Below are positions 1 to 7,818 of a stretch of DNA of 64,000 nt, one piece after another; within the stretch, counting starts at the first letter, position 1, and every line of letters starts with the position of its first letter. The translations under genes were made by a program, and so were the position numbers. Source of the stretch: Phycisphaeraceae bacterium (lineage in GTDB: Bacteria > Planctomycetota > Phycisphaerae > Phycisphaerales > UBA1924); NCBI GenBank assembly GCA_019636495.1, contig JAHBXL010000001.1:186001-250000 (forward strand). The letters are read 5' to 3'. The notes beneath the pieces are model-generated. The model ran no database searches. It had not been told where the DNA came from and saw only the letters and a program-made list of their open reading frames with translations.

Positions 1-132
1 TCTGCGTAGCACATCGTCGCGGCACCTCGTCGTTGCTGCGTCGTGCGCATGGGCACGCACCCGCAAGGCGAAGTGCCGGCAGATCAATCGGTGTGCCAGT
101 CGAGTTCGGACCGATCCGGCGGGGAGGAACGG

Positions 133-375
133 TCAGGCCCGCCCACCGCCCCCGCATCCCCCGCCCGGCTTGCCGCATGGGCAGCACGCGCCCAGAGAAA
201 CCCCGCCGCCACCGCCGCTCCCACTCGAGGTCTTGGCATTGGGCGCGGAGATGGCGCGCTTGAACACTCGGCCCTTGCCATCTGGGTCGGGCACAGGCGC
301 ATCGGCCTCGGCCATCGGCCGCATGAGTTCGAGCGTCGTCCCGTCCTGTTCGCAGATGTACTCGTATATGGGCAT
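133..375 (-). CDS. FmdB-family zinc-ribbon small protein
   Basis: This 80-residue protein opens with MPIYEY, the hallmark start of the FmdB/CxxC_CxxC-SSSS putative regulatory family. It continues with a planctomycete-like segment (LELMRPMAEADAPVPDP) and a glycine-rich tail carrying CCPCGKPGGGC. Family members bind one zinc through cysteine pairs; here Cys8 is isolated from the C-terminal cluster at about 63-74, so the ribbon is degenerate or spaced unusually. The molecular role of the family is poorly known. It is transcribed away from flgI, so it is not part of the flagellar operon, and its existence limits how far upstream flgI can begin. Confidence 0.8.
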   Translation of the reverse strand: MPIYEYICEQDGTTLELMRPMAEADAPVPDPDGKGRVFKRAISAPNAKTSSGSGGGGGVSLGACCPCGKPGGGCGGGGRA

Positions 376-465
376 GAGCGAAGTCTATGGACGCAGGCAT
401 CATCGCGCGGCACGGCGTTCGCGTTCGCCCGTGGCATGGGCCCGACTGTTCATCCGTTTGCGGGG

Positions 466-1620
466 ATGTTGCGCATCGCGGCGGTACTCGCGGCCATGCT
501 TGCGCCTGCTGGGGAGACTCTTGCGCAGGTCGCCACGCCGGCTGCCGCCGCTCCGGCGGCGCGCCAGGCACCGCCACGACGCGACAACCCCGCGACCAGC
601 ATCCAGGACTTCGTTCGACTTGAGGGACAGGCCGCAACGCCGATCCGCGGCATCGGCTTGGTGAACGGTCTTAAGGGAACGGGCGACTCTGGGGGTGATC
701 TCACGCTCGCCTTCCCGCTTGCAGAGATGTACCGCAACAACGGGATCACCATTCCTGATGTGCGAACGCTCAGCAAGTCCAAGAGCGTCGCGCTTGTGAA
801 TCTCTGGTGTGAGATCCCCGAAGAAGGGGGTCGCAAGGGCGATAAGTTCGACGTCTACGTGAGTGTGTCGCACTCCGCATCCAGTCTCCGAGGCGGAATG
901 CTCATGATATCCCCTCTTCTGGGGCCATACCGTGGGGATCCGGTCATCGCGGTTGCTTCTGGGCCGCTGGAGATCGAGCAGACGGATGTGCCGACCGTTG
1001 GCCGGATTCGCGGCGGCGCGCAACTGGTCGAAGAGGTGCGGATGCGTCCGCCGGGGCACGAGTTCAACCTCATTGTGCGGCCGTACTTCCGTTCGTACTC
1101 GACAACCCGGATGCTGGCGAGCGAGATCAACGGCCTGACGGCCGACCTCGAGGCGGGGCCTGACGCTTTCGCCGCGATCGCCACGGCGATGGACGACATG
1201 ACGGTGCGCGTGGTTGTACCGGAGCACGAGCGGGCCAACCCGGCGCACTTCATCGCGTCGGTGCTGACCAAGCGCTTCAGCCCGACGTTGCTCGACCTTC
1301 CGGCGCAGGTGATTGTCAACGAGCGCACCGGGAACATCATCATCACCGGTGATGTGGAGATTTCGGCGGTGACAGTGGGCTCGGACCTGCTGACGGTGAC
1401 GACGATCGTTCCGCCGCCGATGCCAAGCCCGCAGGACCCGCTGGTGACGCGGTCGAACGTGACGGATTTCGGCTCGACGGCGTCCAATGCCGACCGGGCA
1501 CGCATCCAGGACCTTCTGCAGGCCTTCCGGCAGTTGCAGGTTCCGGCGCGCCAACAGATCCAGATCCTTGCGCAGATCCATGCCAGCGGCAGGCTGCACG
1601 CCCGGTTCATCCGCGAGTGA
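466..1620 (+). CDS. flgI: Flagellar P-ring protein FlgI
   Basis: FlgI is exported to the periplasm and forms the P-ring, the bushing of the flagellar rod in the peptidoglycan layer. The 384 residues from this ATG are close to the E. coli precursor (about 365). A signal peptide is clear (MLRIAAVLAAMLAPAGETLA), followed by the family motif RLEGQAATPIRGIGLVNGLKGTGDS and a conserved C-terminal half with IVNERTGNIIITGDVEIS. An ATG at 436 would add ten residues. The reading frame stays open much further upstream, but that part overlaps the reverse-strand FmdB gene and is not FlgI-like. The stop overlaps the next gene's GTG, so the two are translationally coupled. FlgA and FlgH are not in this window. 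Confidence 0.96.
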   Translation: MLRIAAVLAAMLAPAGETLAQVATPAAAAPAARQAPPRRDNPATSIQDFVRLEGQAATPIRGIGLVNGLKGTGDSGGDLTLAFPLAEMYRNNGITIPDVRTLSKSKSVALVNLWCEIPEEGGRKGDKFDVYVSVSHSASSLRGGMLMISPLLGPYRGDPVIAVASGPLEIEQTDVPTVGRIRGGAQLVEEVRMRPPGHEFNLIVRPYFRSYSTTRMLASEINGLTADLEAGPDAFAAIATAMDDMTVRVVVPEHERANPAHFIASVLTKRFSPTLLDLPAQVIVNERTGNIIITGDVEISAVTVGSDLLTVTTIVPPPMPSPQDPLVTRSNVTDFGSTASNADRARIQDLLQAFRQLQVPARQQIQILAQIHASGRLHARFIRE

Positions 1621-2075
1621 CCGACTTGGACCGCTCCGACTCCATTCCCGCGCTGGGATCGTTCTCGATGTCGGCGCTGCGCGCGCGGGTCGATGCGCTG
1701 CCGGAGCCTTCCGCCGCGAGCAGCGCTCGAACGGTGGACCGGCAGCGGGACTTCGCGGGGATTCTCTCTCGCCGGTTCGACCGTCCCGGCCAGGTCGCGG
1801 ATCCGGAAAGCGAAGCGCTCGACGCAGCGCGGCAACTGGTCTCGATCACGCTTGTGCAGCCGCTGCTGGCACAGTTGCGGGCCACGAGCGACGCCGCGCC
1901 GCCGTTTGCGCCGACGCCCGCGGAGCGTCAGTTCCGCGCGATGTCGGATGCACATCTTGCGCAGGAGATCGTCAAAGCCGCGCGGTTCCCGCTGGTGGAC
2001 CGTCTGGCACGCGACATGCTGTCGCGTTCCGCGGCGGGTCGCGCCGCCGCCACGGACAGGGAGGTCCGACATTGA
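1617..2075 (+). CDS. flgJ: Rod-binding protein, FlgJ N-terminal-domain type
   Basis: A 152-residue protein starting at a GTG that overlaps the flgI stop (GTGA). Its C-terminal half (residues about 70-145, LVSITLVQPLLAQLRA ... ARFPLVDRLARDMLSR) resembles the rod-binding domain of FlgJ, which caps rod assembly in the periplasm. It has no muramidase domain, so it matches the short single-domain FlgJ of many non-enteric bacteria; wall cutting would need another enzyme. Position after flgI supports the call, since flgI-flgJ adjacency is common. Sequence similarity is modest and the gene name rests partly on context. The next gene starts within its stop codon. Confidence 0.72.
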   Translation: MTDLDRSDSIPALGSFSMSALRARVDALPEPSAASSARTVDRQRDFAGILSRRFDRPGQVADPESEALDAARQLVSITLVQPLLAQLRATSDAAPPFAPTPAERQFRAMSDAHLAQEIVKAARFPLVDRLARDMLSRSAAGRAAATDREVRH

Positions 2076-2614
2076 GCATGATGCGATCCAACTCGCCCGA
2101 TCCGGCCCGTGCCGCCGACGAACTCGAGGCCGCGGTGCGCGACCTGGTCGCCGAGCACGAGCGGCTGATCGCGGCGGTCGCGGAGCAGCGTGCGGCGGTC
2201 GCCGCGGCGGATGGCGCGGCGATGAACCGGGCCATCGCGCGCCAGGGCGAGAGTGCGCAGCGGATCGCGGAGATCGAGCGGCGGCGGATCGCGGCGGTGG
2301 GCGTTCTTGCCGCGCCGGCGTGCGCGGGGAGCCGGCCCGATCCTTCACGCGTTCGCGTGTCGGAACTGGCCGCGACACTGCCCGAGCCGAGCCGTTCCCG
2401 CATTACCGATGCGGCGGGCGCGCTCAAGGCCGCGCTGGAGCGTTTGCACCGCGAGTACGGCGTGCTGCGCGAGGCCGCGGCGCAACTGGCCGCGCATCTC
2501 GAGGGGATCACGCGGCAGGTGTATGCGCGGGTCTCGCACACGGGTGCGTACGCACGCTCGGGGGTTGTCGGCCCGCCCGTGCAGGTCGTCTCGTCGCTCG
2601 ACCTTCGGACCTGA
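2072..2614 (+). CDS. flgN: FlgN-like flagellar export chaperone
   Basis: A 180-residue, almost wholly alpha-helical protein with long heptad-like helices (AADELEAAVRDLVAEHERL; ALERLHREYGVLREAAAQLA), the shape of FlgN, the cytoplasmic chaperone that keeps the hook-filament junction proteins FlgK and FlgL soluble before export. It lies directly before flgK, the usual place for flgN. The proposed TTG start at 2072 overlaps the previous stop and sits 6 bases after a strong AGGGAGGT ribosome site; ATGs at 2078 and 2081 are alternatives with longer spacing. Primary sequence identity in this family is weak, so the assignment leans on structure and position. Confidence 0.7.
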   Translation: MSMMRSNSPDPARAADELEAAVRDLVAEHERLIAAVAEQRAAVAAADGAAMNRAIARQGESAQRIAEIERRRIAAVGVLAAPACAGSRPDPSRVRVSELAATLPEPSRSRITDAAGALKAALERLHREYGVLREAAAQLAAHLEGITRQVYARVSHTGAYARSGVVGPPVQVVSSLDLRT

Positions 2615-2627
2615 AGCAGGAACCCCC

Positions 2628-4376
2628 ATGAGCCTCACCGCCGCGTTCCAGATCGGCCGCTCGGCACTCTCCGCCAGTTCGCTGGCGCTGCAGGTGACGG
2701 GCAACAACTTCGCCAACGCGGCGACGCCGGGATACTCGCGCCAACTGGTCAACCTCGCGGGCATCGGCGATGCGCGCTCGGGCTCGTTCCTGGTCGGTCG
2801 CGGTGTGGGTGTGCAGGGGATCAACCGGCAGATCGATGCCGCGCTGCAGGCCCGCCGTTGGGCCGGCCTCTCGGGCGAGGGACAGGCGGGGATCAACTTC
2901 CAGGTGCTGTCGCAACTGGAATCGACGCTGAACGAACTGACGGACAACGACCTGTCCAGCGAGTTCGGCCGGTTCTTCAACGCGTGGAGCGAACTGTCGA
3001 ACAGTCCGGGCGCCGAGGGCGCGCGGTCGCTGGTCGTGCAGCAGGGGCGGACGCTCGCATCGAGCATCCGCGCGTTGCGGTCGGACCTCTCGTCGATGCG
3101 CTCGCAGATCGACCGGCAACTCGAGGCCTCGGCCCAGCGGGCCGACACGCTCCTGTCGCAGATCGCCGACCTGAACCGCGCGATCCTCGACGCCGAAGGA
3201 GGCGGCACCGGCGGCCAGGCCGGCAACCTCCGCGACCAGCGCGACCAGATCGTCGCTGAACTCTCGACGCTGATGGACGTCTCGATCATCGAGCAGCCAT
3301 CGGGCGCGGTGAACGTGCTCGTCGGATCGACCCCCGTCGTGCTCGGCGCGCAGAGCCGCGGCATGCAACTGGTTCGCGAGACCGTGGCGGGACGCATCGA
3401 GGTCTCGGTCCGCGTGCGGGCCGACGACACGGCGCTGAGCATCTCGTCGGGGTCGATGGCGGGCCTGCTGGAGCAGCGCGGCCAGACGATTGATTCCACG
3501 ATCGAGCGGCTCGACCGCGTCGCCTCGCAACTGATCTTCCAGATCAACCGTGTGCACTCGGCCGGTCGCGGCTCGACGCCGCTGACCTCGATCCGCGGCA
3601 CGCAGGCCGTGGGCGCGGCTGATCAGACGCGAGCCCTGAACAGCCCGGCCAACACGACCCTTGCAGGCCTGCCGTTCGCCGCGAGCACGGGCAGTTTCCT
3701 GGTCACGGTGACCAACTCGGCCACCGGTCAGGCCCAGACAGTGCGGATCAACGTCGATCTCGACGGCATCAACTCGGCGGGGCAGCCGGGTTTCGGCGAC
3801 GACACCTCGGTCGCATCGCTCGCGGCGGACCTTGGCGGCATCGCGAACCTGAGCGCGACGGTGAACCCGGATGGAACGCTGAGCCTGAATGCGGCGCCGG
3901 GGCACTCGTTCGAGTTCTCCGAGGACTCTTCGGGCGCGCTGGCGTTGCTGGGGATCAACACCTACTTCACGGGGACCAGCGGGCGTGACATCGATGTCCG
4001 CGCCGAGTTGTCGATGCGCCCGGAACTGCTCTCGACGGGATGGACCGTGAACGGCCAGGTGAGCGACAACGGCGCTGCGTTGGCGATCCTGGGCCTGCGC
4101 GACTCGGCGAACAGCACTCTGGGCGGGCGGTCGATCGCCGGCGCGTGGCTCGACACGGCGCAATCGATCGGTGCGCAGGCGAGTTCGGCGCGCAACCGTG
4201 CCGAGGCCGCGACGCTGGTCCGTCAGAGCCTCGAGGCGCAGCAGGCCGCCGTGTCGGGCGTGTCGATCGATGAAGAGTCCATCAACCTGATGAACTTCCA
4301 GCGGCAGTATCAGGGCGCTGCACGGTTCATCTCGGTGATCGATCAACTCACGCAGGAGTTGCTGAGCATTGTGTGA
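2628..4376 (+). CDS. flgK: Hook-filament junction protein FlgK (HAP1)
   Basis: FlgK is exported by the flagellar type III system and forms, with FlgL, the junction between hook and filament. The 582-residue protein has the N-terminal flagellar rod/hook motif (LALQVTGNNFANAATPGYSRQ, about 20-40) and the conserved C-terminal helix (SINLMNFQRQYQGAARFISVIDQL), which pair as a coiled coil. Residues about 345-450 (GSFLVTVTNSATGQAQ ... LSLNAAPGHSFEF) look like a flagellin_IN-type module inserted into the surface region. It follows the FlgN-like gene by 13 bases. The adjacent downstream space holds a heptamer repeat rather than a simple spacer. Confidence 0.96.
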   Translation: MSLTAAFQIGRSALSASSLALQVTGNNFANAATPGYSRQLVNLAGIGDARSGSFLVGRGVGVQGINRQIDAALQARRWAGLSGEGQAGINFQVLSQLESTLNELTDNDLSSEFGRFFNAWSELSNSPGAEGARSLVVQQGRTLASSIRALRSDLSSMRSQIDRQLEASAQRADTLLSQIADLNRAILDAEGGGTGGQAGNLRDQRDQIVAELSTLMDVSIIEQPSGAVNVLVGSTPVVLGAQSRGMQLVRETVAGRIEVSVRVRADDTALSISSGSMAGLLEQRGQTIDSTIERLDRVASQLIFQINRVHSAGRGSTPLTSIRGTQAVGAADQTRALNSPANTTLAGLPFAASTGSFLVTVTNSATGQAQTVRINVDLDGINSAGQPGFGDDTSVASLAADLGGIANLSATVNPDGTLSLNAAPGHSFEFSEDSSGALALLGINTYFTGTSGRDIDVRAELSMRPELLSTGWTVNGQVSDNGAALAILGLRDSANSTLGGRSIAGAWLDTAQSIGAQASSARNRAEAATLVRQSLEAQQAAVSGVSIDEESINLMNFQRQYQGAARFISVIDQLTQELLSIV

Positions 4377-4460
4377 GTGGGAGGGGGAAGTGAGCAGATG
4401 GCAGAGAGCAGTCAATGCGGACTGCGAAGTAGGAAGTAAAGTGAAGTTGTAACATCGCTC

Positions 4461-4535
4461 CGACATCCGACATCCGACATCCGACATCCGACATCCGACA
4501 TCCGACATCCGACATCCGACATCCGACATCCGACA
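4461..4535. repeat. Heptanucleotide tandem repeat (CGACATC)
   Basis: Ten perfect copies of CGACATC run from 4461 to 4530, followed by a partial copy (CGACA). The array fills the last half of the 164-base flgK-flgL spacer and ends 5 bases before the proposed GTG of flgL. A 7-bp unit shifts phase by one base per copy, so all three frames read open through it. No recognisable ribosome-binding site lies between the array and the start codon. Confidence 0.97.
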
Positions 4536-4540
4536 CACCA

Positions 4541-6634
4541 GTGGCCTCCATCCCCTCCAACATCTCCCGCGTGCCCAACCTGCTTGCCTCGCAGGTGCTG
4601 CTGTCCAACCTGAACAGGACCAATCTCAGCCTGTTCCGCACGCAGGACCAGATGGCCACCGGCTCGCTCATCAACCGGTTCTCCGATGACTCCATCGGGG
4701 CATCGGCGGTATCGGTGCTGCGGCAGCGGTTGGTCCGCGGCGAGCAGCAACTCGGCAACCTCACGCAGGCCGATGGCACACTCAGTCTGCTCGATTCATC
4801 GCTCGGCGACCTGTCCGGCCTGCTCGAACAGGCCCGCTCGATCGCGTCCGAGCAGATCGGCGTCGGCTCCGACACACAGACTCGCGCTGCACAGGCCGTC
4901 GTCATCGACGGCATGATCCGCCAGATGTTCGACCTGGCCAATCGCCAGACCAACGGCCTGTACCTCTTCGGCGGAAGCACCGCGACACGCCCCCCCATGG
5001 TGGAGGTCGGGCAGTTCGGCGGGTTCCGCTACGTCGCCCGCGGCGAAGGCCTCACCGCCGATCTGGGCCCGGCCTTCGGCGTGCCCATCACCCTTGGCGG
5101 CAACAACGCCATCGGAGCCACTTCGGCACGCGTGCGATCTTCGCGCGATCTCGACCCCGGCCTGACCGTCGAAACACGCCTGGCGGATCTTCGCGGCGGC
5201 CGCGGACAGGGTGTCGCGCCCGGCGTGCTCGAGTTCGCTTTCGACGGCGGGCCGACGGCGACCGTGGACCTTTCCGGCGCGGAAGACGTGCAGGACGTGA
5301 TCGATGCGCTGACCAGCGCGTTGCGGCGCTACGAGACCGACCACGGCGTGACCATCCTCGGCGCGGGCGGTGTCTCGGTCGCCGGGGCAGGCCTGTCGAT
5401 CGACGTGGTTTCCGGCGCGCCCGGGGCCGACCCGCTGCTGACCTTCGCCGATGTTTCCGGCGGGACGACCGGTGGCGATCTCGGCCTGACGCAGTCGGCC
5501 TTTGAGAACACCGCCGCGGCGGGGGCGGATGTCGATCCGCGTCTGACGTACCTCACTCCCGTGAGCGTGCTTTCGGGCGTGGCGCTGCCGATGGACGGTC
5601 TGCGGATCAAGTTCACGCTCGGCGCCAACACGGCCGTGCGGCAGGTGGACCTGTCCGGCGCGCAGACCATTGGCGATGTCCGTTCGCTCATCGAGACGGC
5701 TGCGCCGGGCGTGCGAGTTCTCATCAGCGAGGATGGCCGCGGCATCGACATCGTGAACGAGGTCTCGGGCCCGGCGATGTCGATCGAGGAGATCCCCGGC
5801 GCGCCCCACACCGCGACGCAACTCGGTGTCCGCTCGCTCGACGTCGGGACGCTCACTGCGGATTTCAACGGCGGGCGCGGCGTGCACATCGTGCACGGAT
5901 CGGTGGACCCTGTCACCGGCCTGCCCGACCCCTCGCGCGATGTGGACTTCCGGATCACGCTGGGCAGCGGCCAGACGTTCGATGTGGACCTGCGCCCGCA
6001 GGACCTGGTGAACGTGCAGTCGTTGCTGGATCGGATCAACCAGGCGTTCACGGATGCCCTGGCGCTGCCGCCGCAGAACCCGGATGCCGCGCCGCTGGCC
6101 GCGGGCGACTTCGAGGCGCGGCTGACGGATGGGGCCAACGGCATCACCTTTGTGCAGTCGGCGGGGCAGGCCGCGGGGGGAGCGATCTCGGTCGCCGGCC
6201 GGAACAACTCCGGCGCGGCAGAAGACCTGGGGTTCCTATCGAGCACGTATGACGCGGCGAGCGCAAGTTTGATCGCGCAAGACCGCGCATCGATCAAGGT
6301 GGACAACTTGTTCACCGCGCTGATCGAACTTCGCGAGGCGTTGCGGAGCGACAGCGGGACTGGCATCACCTTTGCTGGAGAGCGATTGGAACGCGCGGTC
6401 AACCAACTCGGCCAGACGCGTGCCCTTGTGGGCGCGCACTCGAACCGGGTGGCCCGCGCGATCACGAGACTCGAGGATTCACAGGTGCTCGACGAGAAAC
6501 TCCGCTCGCAACTGCAGGACCTGGATTACGCCGAGGCGGCGACCCGGTTCACCATGCTGCAGACGCAGTTGCAGGCGGCGCTCGCATCGGGCGCACAGAC
6601 GAACCGGCTAAGTCTGCTCGACTTCCTCCGCTAG
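4541..6634 (+). CDS. flgL: Hook-filament junction protein FlgL (HAP3), enlarged
   Basis: FlgL links FlgK to the flagellin filament. The N-terminus (SNISRVPNLLASQVLLSNLNRTNLSLFRTQDQMATGSLINRFSDD) and the C-terminus (ALVGAHSNRVARAITRLEDSQ ... DLDYAEAATRFTMLQTQLQAAL) are typical flagellin-fold helices. At 697 residues it is about twice the E. coli length (317); the extra segment (about 190-560) contains at least three related beta modules of flagellin_IN character (LEFAFDGGPTATVDLSG, LRIKFTLGANTAVRQVDLSG, VDFRITLGSGQTFDVDLRP). The GTG start lies immediately after the heptamer array and lacks a visible Shine-Dalgarno; no in-frame ATG/GTG lies between it and an upstream stop at 4442. Confidence 0.93.
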   Translation: MASIPSNISRVPNLLASQVLLSNLNRTNLSLFRTQDQMATGSLINRFSDDSIGASAVSVLRQRLVRGEQQLGNLTQADGTLSLLDSSLGDLSGLLEQARSIASEQIGVGSDTQTRAAQAVVIDGMIRQMFDLANRQTNGLYLFGGSTATRPPMVEVGQFGGFRYVARGEGLTADLGPAFGVPITLGGNNAIGATSARVRSSRDLDPGLTVETRLADLRGGRGQGVAPGVLEFAFDGGPTATVDLSGAEDVQDVIDALTSALRRYETDHGVTILGAGGVSVAGAGLSIDVVSGAPGADPLLTFADVSGGTTGGDLGLTQSAFENTAAAGADVDPRLTYLTPVSVLSGVALPMDGLRIKFTLGANTAVRQVDLSGAQTIGDVRSLIETAAPGVRVLISEDGRGIDIVNEVSGPAMSIEEIPGAPHTATQLGVRSLDVGTLTADFNGGRGVHIVHGSVDPVTGLPDPSRDVDFRITLGSGQTFDVDLRPQDLVNVQSLLDRINQAFTDALALPPQNPDAAPLAAGDFEARLTDGANGITFVQSAGQAAGGAISVAGRNNSGAAEDLGFLSSTYDAASASLIAQDRASIKVDNLFTALIELREALRSDSGTGITFAGERLERAVNQLGQTRALVGAHSNRVARAITRLEDSQVLDEKLRSQLQDLDYAEAATRFTMLQTQLQAALASGAQTNRLSLLDFLR

Positions 6635-6783
6635 AGGGCGGAGCGTCGGGCGGCATGGAAGGAGCCGCAAGAGGACCCTGCACCGCACCGGCCGCGGCCG
6701 CAGGAGGACACGACAGGACGTCGCCCGGCGAATGTCGCCGGGGCTGGTCCGGATGACTGGCCGGGGATTGCGGGAGCGCACCC

Positions 6784-7239
6784 ATGCATGTGCGGACGAC
6801 AAGATTCGGAACGGTGGAGATCGCGGAGGACCGCGTGATCACCTTCCCCAAGGGCCTGTTGGGCTTTGCCGACCAACGTCGGTTCTGCCTGCTCGAGCCC
6901 GCGGAGGACTCGGCGTTTTTCTGGCTGCAGTCGCTCGACGAGCCGGGCCTGGCCTTCGTCGTGACCGACCCCTCGTTCTTTGTTCCCGACTACTCCGTGC
7001 CCATCCGGCAGGAGCAGATGGGCGAACTGGGCCTGTCGCGACTCGAGGATGCGCAGGTGTTCGTGATCGTCAACAAGGTCGAGCAGACCCTGACCGGGAA
7101 CCTGCAGGGACCGCTGGTGATCAACACCGTGACGCGTTCGGGCGAGCAACTGGTGCTGGCGGAGAAGCGCTGGCAGATGCGCCACCCGCTGGTGACCGTG
7201 GCCAAGCCCCACGCCGCGCCGCGAGCCATGTCCGCCTGA
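6784..7239 (+). CDS. fliW: Flagellar assembly factor FliW
   Basis: FliW is a cytoplasmic beta-barrel protein that binds flagellin and, when free, antagonises CsrA, linking flagellin export to flagellin translation (established in Bacillus subtilis). The 151 residues show the family start (TTRFGTVEIAEDRVITFPKGLLGF) and core (FFWLQSLDEPGLAFVVTDP; VFVIVN; TGNLQGPLVIN). It sits directly upstream of csrA, the classic pairing, in the same operon as both flagellin genes. Start: the ATG at 6784 has a GGGAG eight bases upstream. The 149-base flgL-fliW spacer holds an 8-bp stem with a three-base loop at 6724-6742 but no T-run, so it is not an obvious terminator. Confidence 0.96.
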   Translation: MHVRTTRFGTVEIAEDRVITFPKGLLGFADQRRFCLLEPAEDSAFFWLQSLDEPGLAFVVTDPSFFVPDYSVPIRQEQMGELGLSRLEDAQVFVIVNKVEQTLTGNLQGPLVINTVTRSGEQLVLAEKRWQMRHPLVTVAKPHAAPRAMSA

Positions 7240-7304
7240 GTTCGTACGACCAGCGCTGCGCCGGGGCTGACCCCGCCGCGGCATCAACAAGAGCAGGGGA
7301 GGGG

Positions 7305-7328
7305 GGCCCGTTCAGGGAAGAACGGGCC
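7305..7328 (+). promoter_or_regulatory. Hairpin with AGGGAA loop in the csrA leader (candidate CsrA site)
   Basis: A perfect 9-bp stem (GGCCCGTTC / GAACGGGCC) presents the six-base loop AGGGAA, which fits the A-N-G-G-A hexaloop preferred by CsrA. It lies 52 bases before the csrA ATG. No T-run follows, so it does not look like an intrinsic terminator. Function as an autoregulatory site is inferred. Confidence 0.55.
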
Positions 7329-7380
7329 GCGGGTCTCGTTGCACTTTCACCGAGCCACGCACCGAGGAAGGAGCCGATCC

Positions 7381-7713
7381 ATGCTGGTCCTTTCCCGTCA
7401 GCGCGACGAAACGATCATGATCGGCGACGATGTGGAAATCACCGTCGTCGACATCCGAGGGGACAAGGTCCGCCTCGGGATCACCGCGCCGACGCGCATC
7501 GCCGTCCACCGCAAAGAGGTCTATGAGGCCATCAAAGCCGAGAACCAGCGCGCTGCGCAACTCTCGGGGGCCGATGCCGACCTGCTGCGCCGACGGCTCA
7601 CCGGTCCATCGACACCGCTGCCCAGGCCACACCTGGCACCGGCGGCGCGACTGCGACCAAACGACAACCCCACCCTGCCCCACCACGGGCTGGGCGACGC
7701 CAAAACCGCCTGA
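7381..7713 (+). CDS. csrA: Carbon storage regulator CsrA, with C-terminal extension
   Basis: CsrA is a small dimeric RNA-binding protein that blocks or activates translation by binding GGA motifs in hairpin loops. Residues 1-55 are canonical (MLVLSRQRDETIMIGDDVEI, VDIRGDKVRLGITAP, VHRKEVYEAIKAEN). Most CsrA proteins end near residue 60-75; this one has about 50 further residues, rich in proline, arginine and leucine (LLRRRLTGPSTPLPRPHLAPAARLRPNDNP), probably flexible. The start is fixed by AAGGAG eight bases upstream. It lies between fliW and the first flagellin gene, whose leader carries candidate CsrA sites, so flagellin is its most likely target. Confidence 0.96.
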   Translation: MLVLSRQRDETIMIGDDVEITVVDIRGDKVRLGITAPTRIAVHRKEVYEAIKAENQRAAQLSGADADLLRRRLTGPSTPLPRPHLAPAARLRPNDNPTLPHHGLGDAKTA

Positions 7714-7730
7714 ACAACGTTCAAAACCGC

Positions 7731-7750
7731 GCGCCCGATGGATCGGGCGC
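7731..7750 (+). promoter_or_regulatory. Hairpin with ATGGAT loop in the first flagellin leader (candidate CsrA site 1)
   Basis: A 7-bp GC stem (GCGCCCG / CGGGCGC) closes the six-base loop ATGGAT, an A-N-G-G-A hexaloop. It lies about 75 bases upstream of the flagellin start. No T-run follows, so it is unlikely to terminate transcription. It is the distal member of a pair with the site at 7801-7816, like the two-site hag leader of B. subtilis. Confidence 0.55.
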
Positions 7751-7800
7751 CCCGACGCGAACGCACCGTCCGAAACGACCCCCGAACGCCACCTCGGCCT

Positions 7801-7816
7801 CAATCACGGAGGATTG
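7801..7816 (+). promoter_or_regulatory. Shine-Dalgarno hairpin of the first flagellin (candidate CsrA site 2)
   Basis: A 5-bp stem CAATC/GATTG holds the loop ACGGAG, which contains the GGAGG ribosome site six bases before the ATG at 7819. The surrounding TCACGGAGGA matches all ten positions of the published CsrA/RsmE consensus (A/U-C-A-N-G-G-A-N-G-U/A). Binding here would directly mask the ribosome site. Confidence 0.6.
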
Positions 7817-7818
7817 CC

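Noticed and set aside
43..465. An upstream extension of the flgI frame to position 43.
   Set aside because: It overlaps the FmdB-type gene on the other strand, has no FlgI similarity, and would bury the signal peptide inside the protein.
4461..4535. The CGACATC array as a CRISPR or as a coding repeat (its reverse strand reads as repeated MSDVGCR).
   Set aside because: Units are 7 bases with no spacers, so it is not a CRISPR; the repeated peptide arises from any 7-bp array and has no ribosome site or other coding signal.
7305..7750. The hairpins around csrA as intrinsic terminators.
   Set aside because: Neither has a following T-run, unlike the clear terminators at 9405-9446 and 11281-11317.
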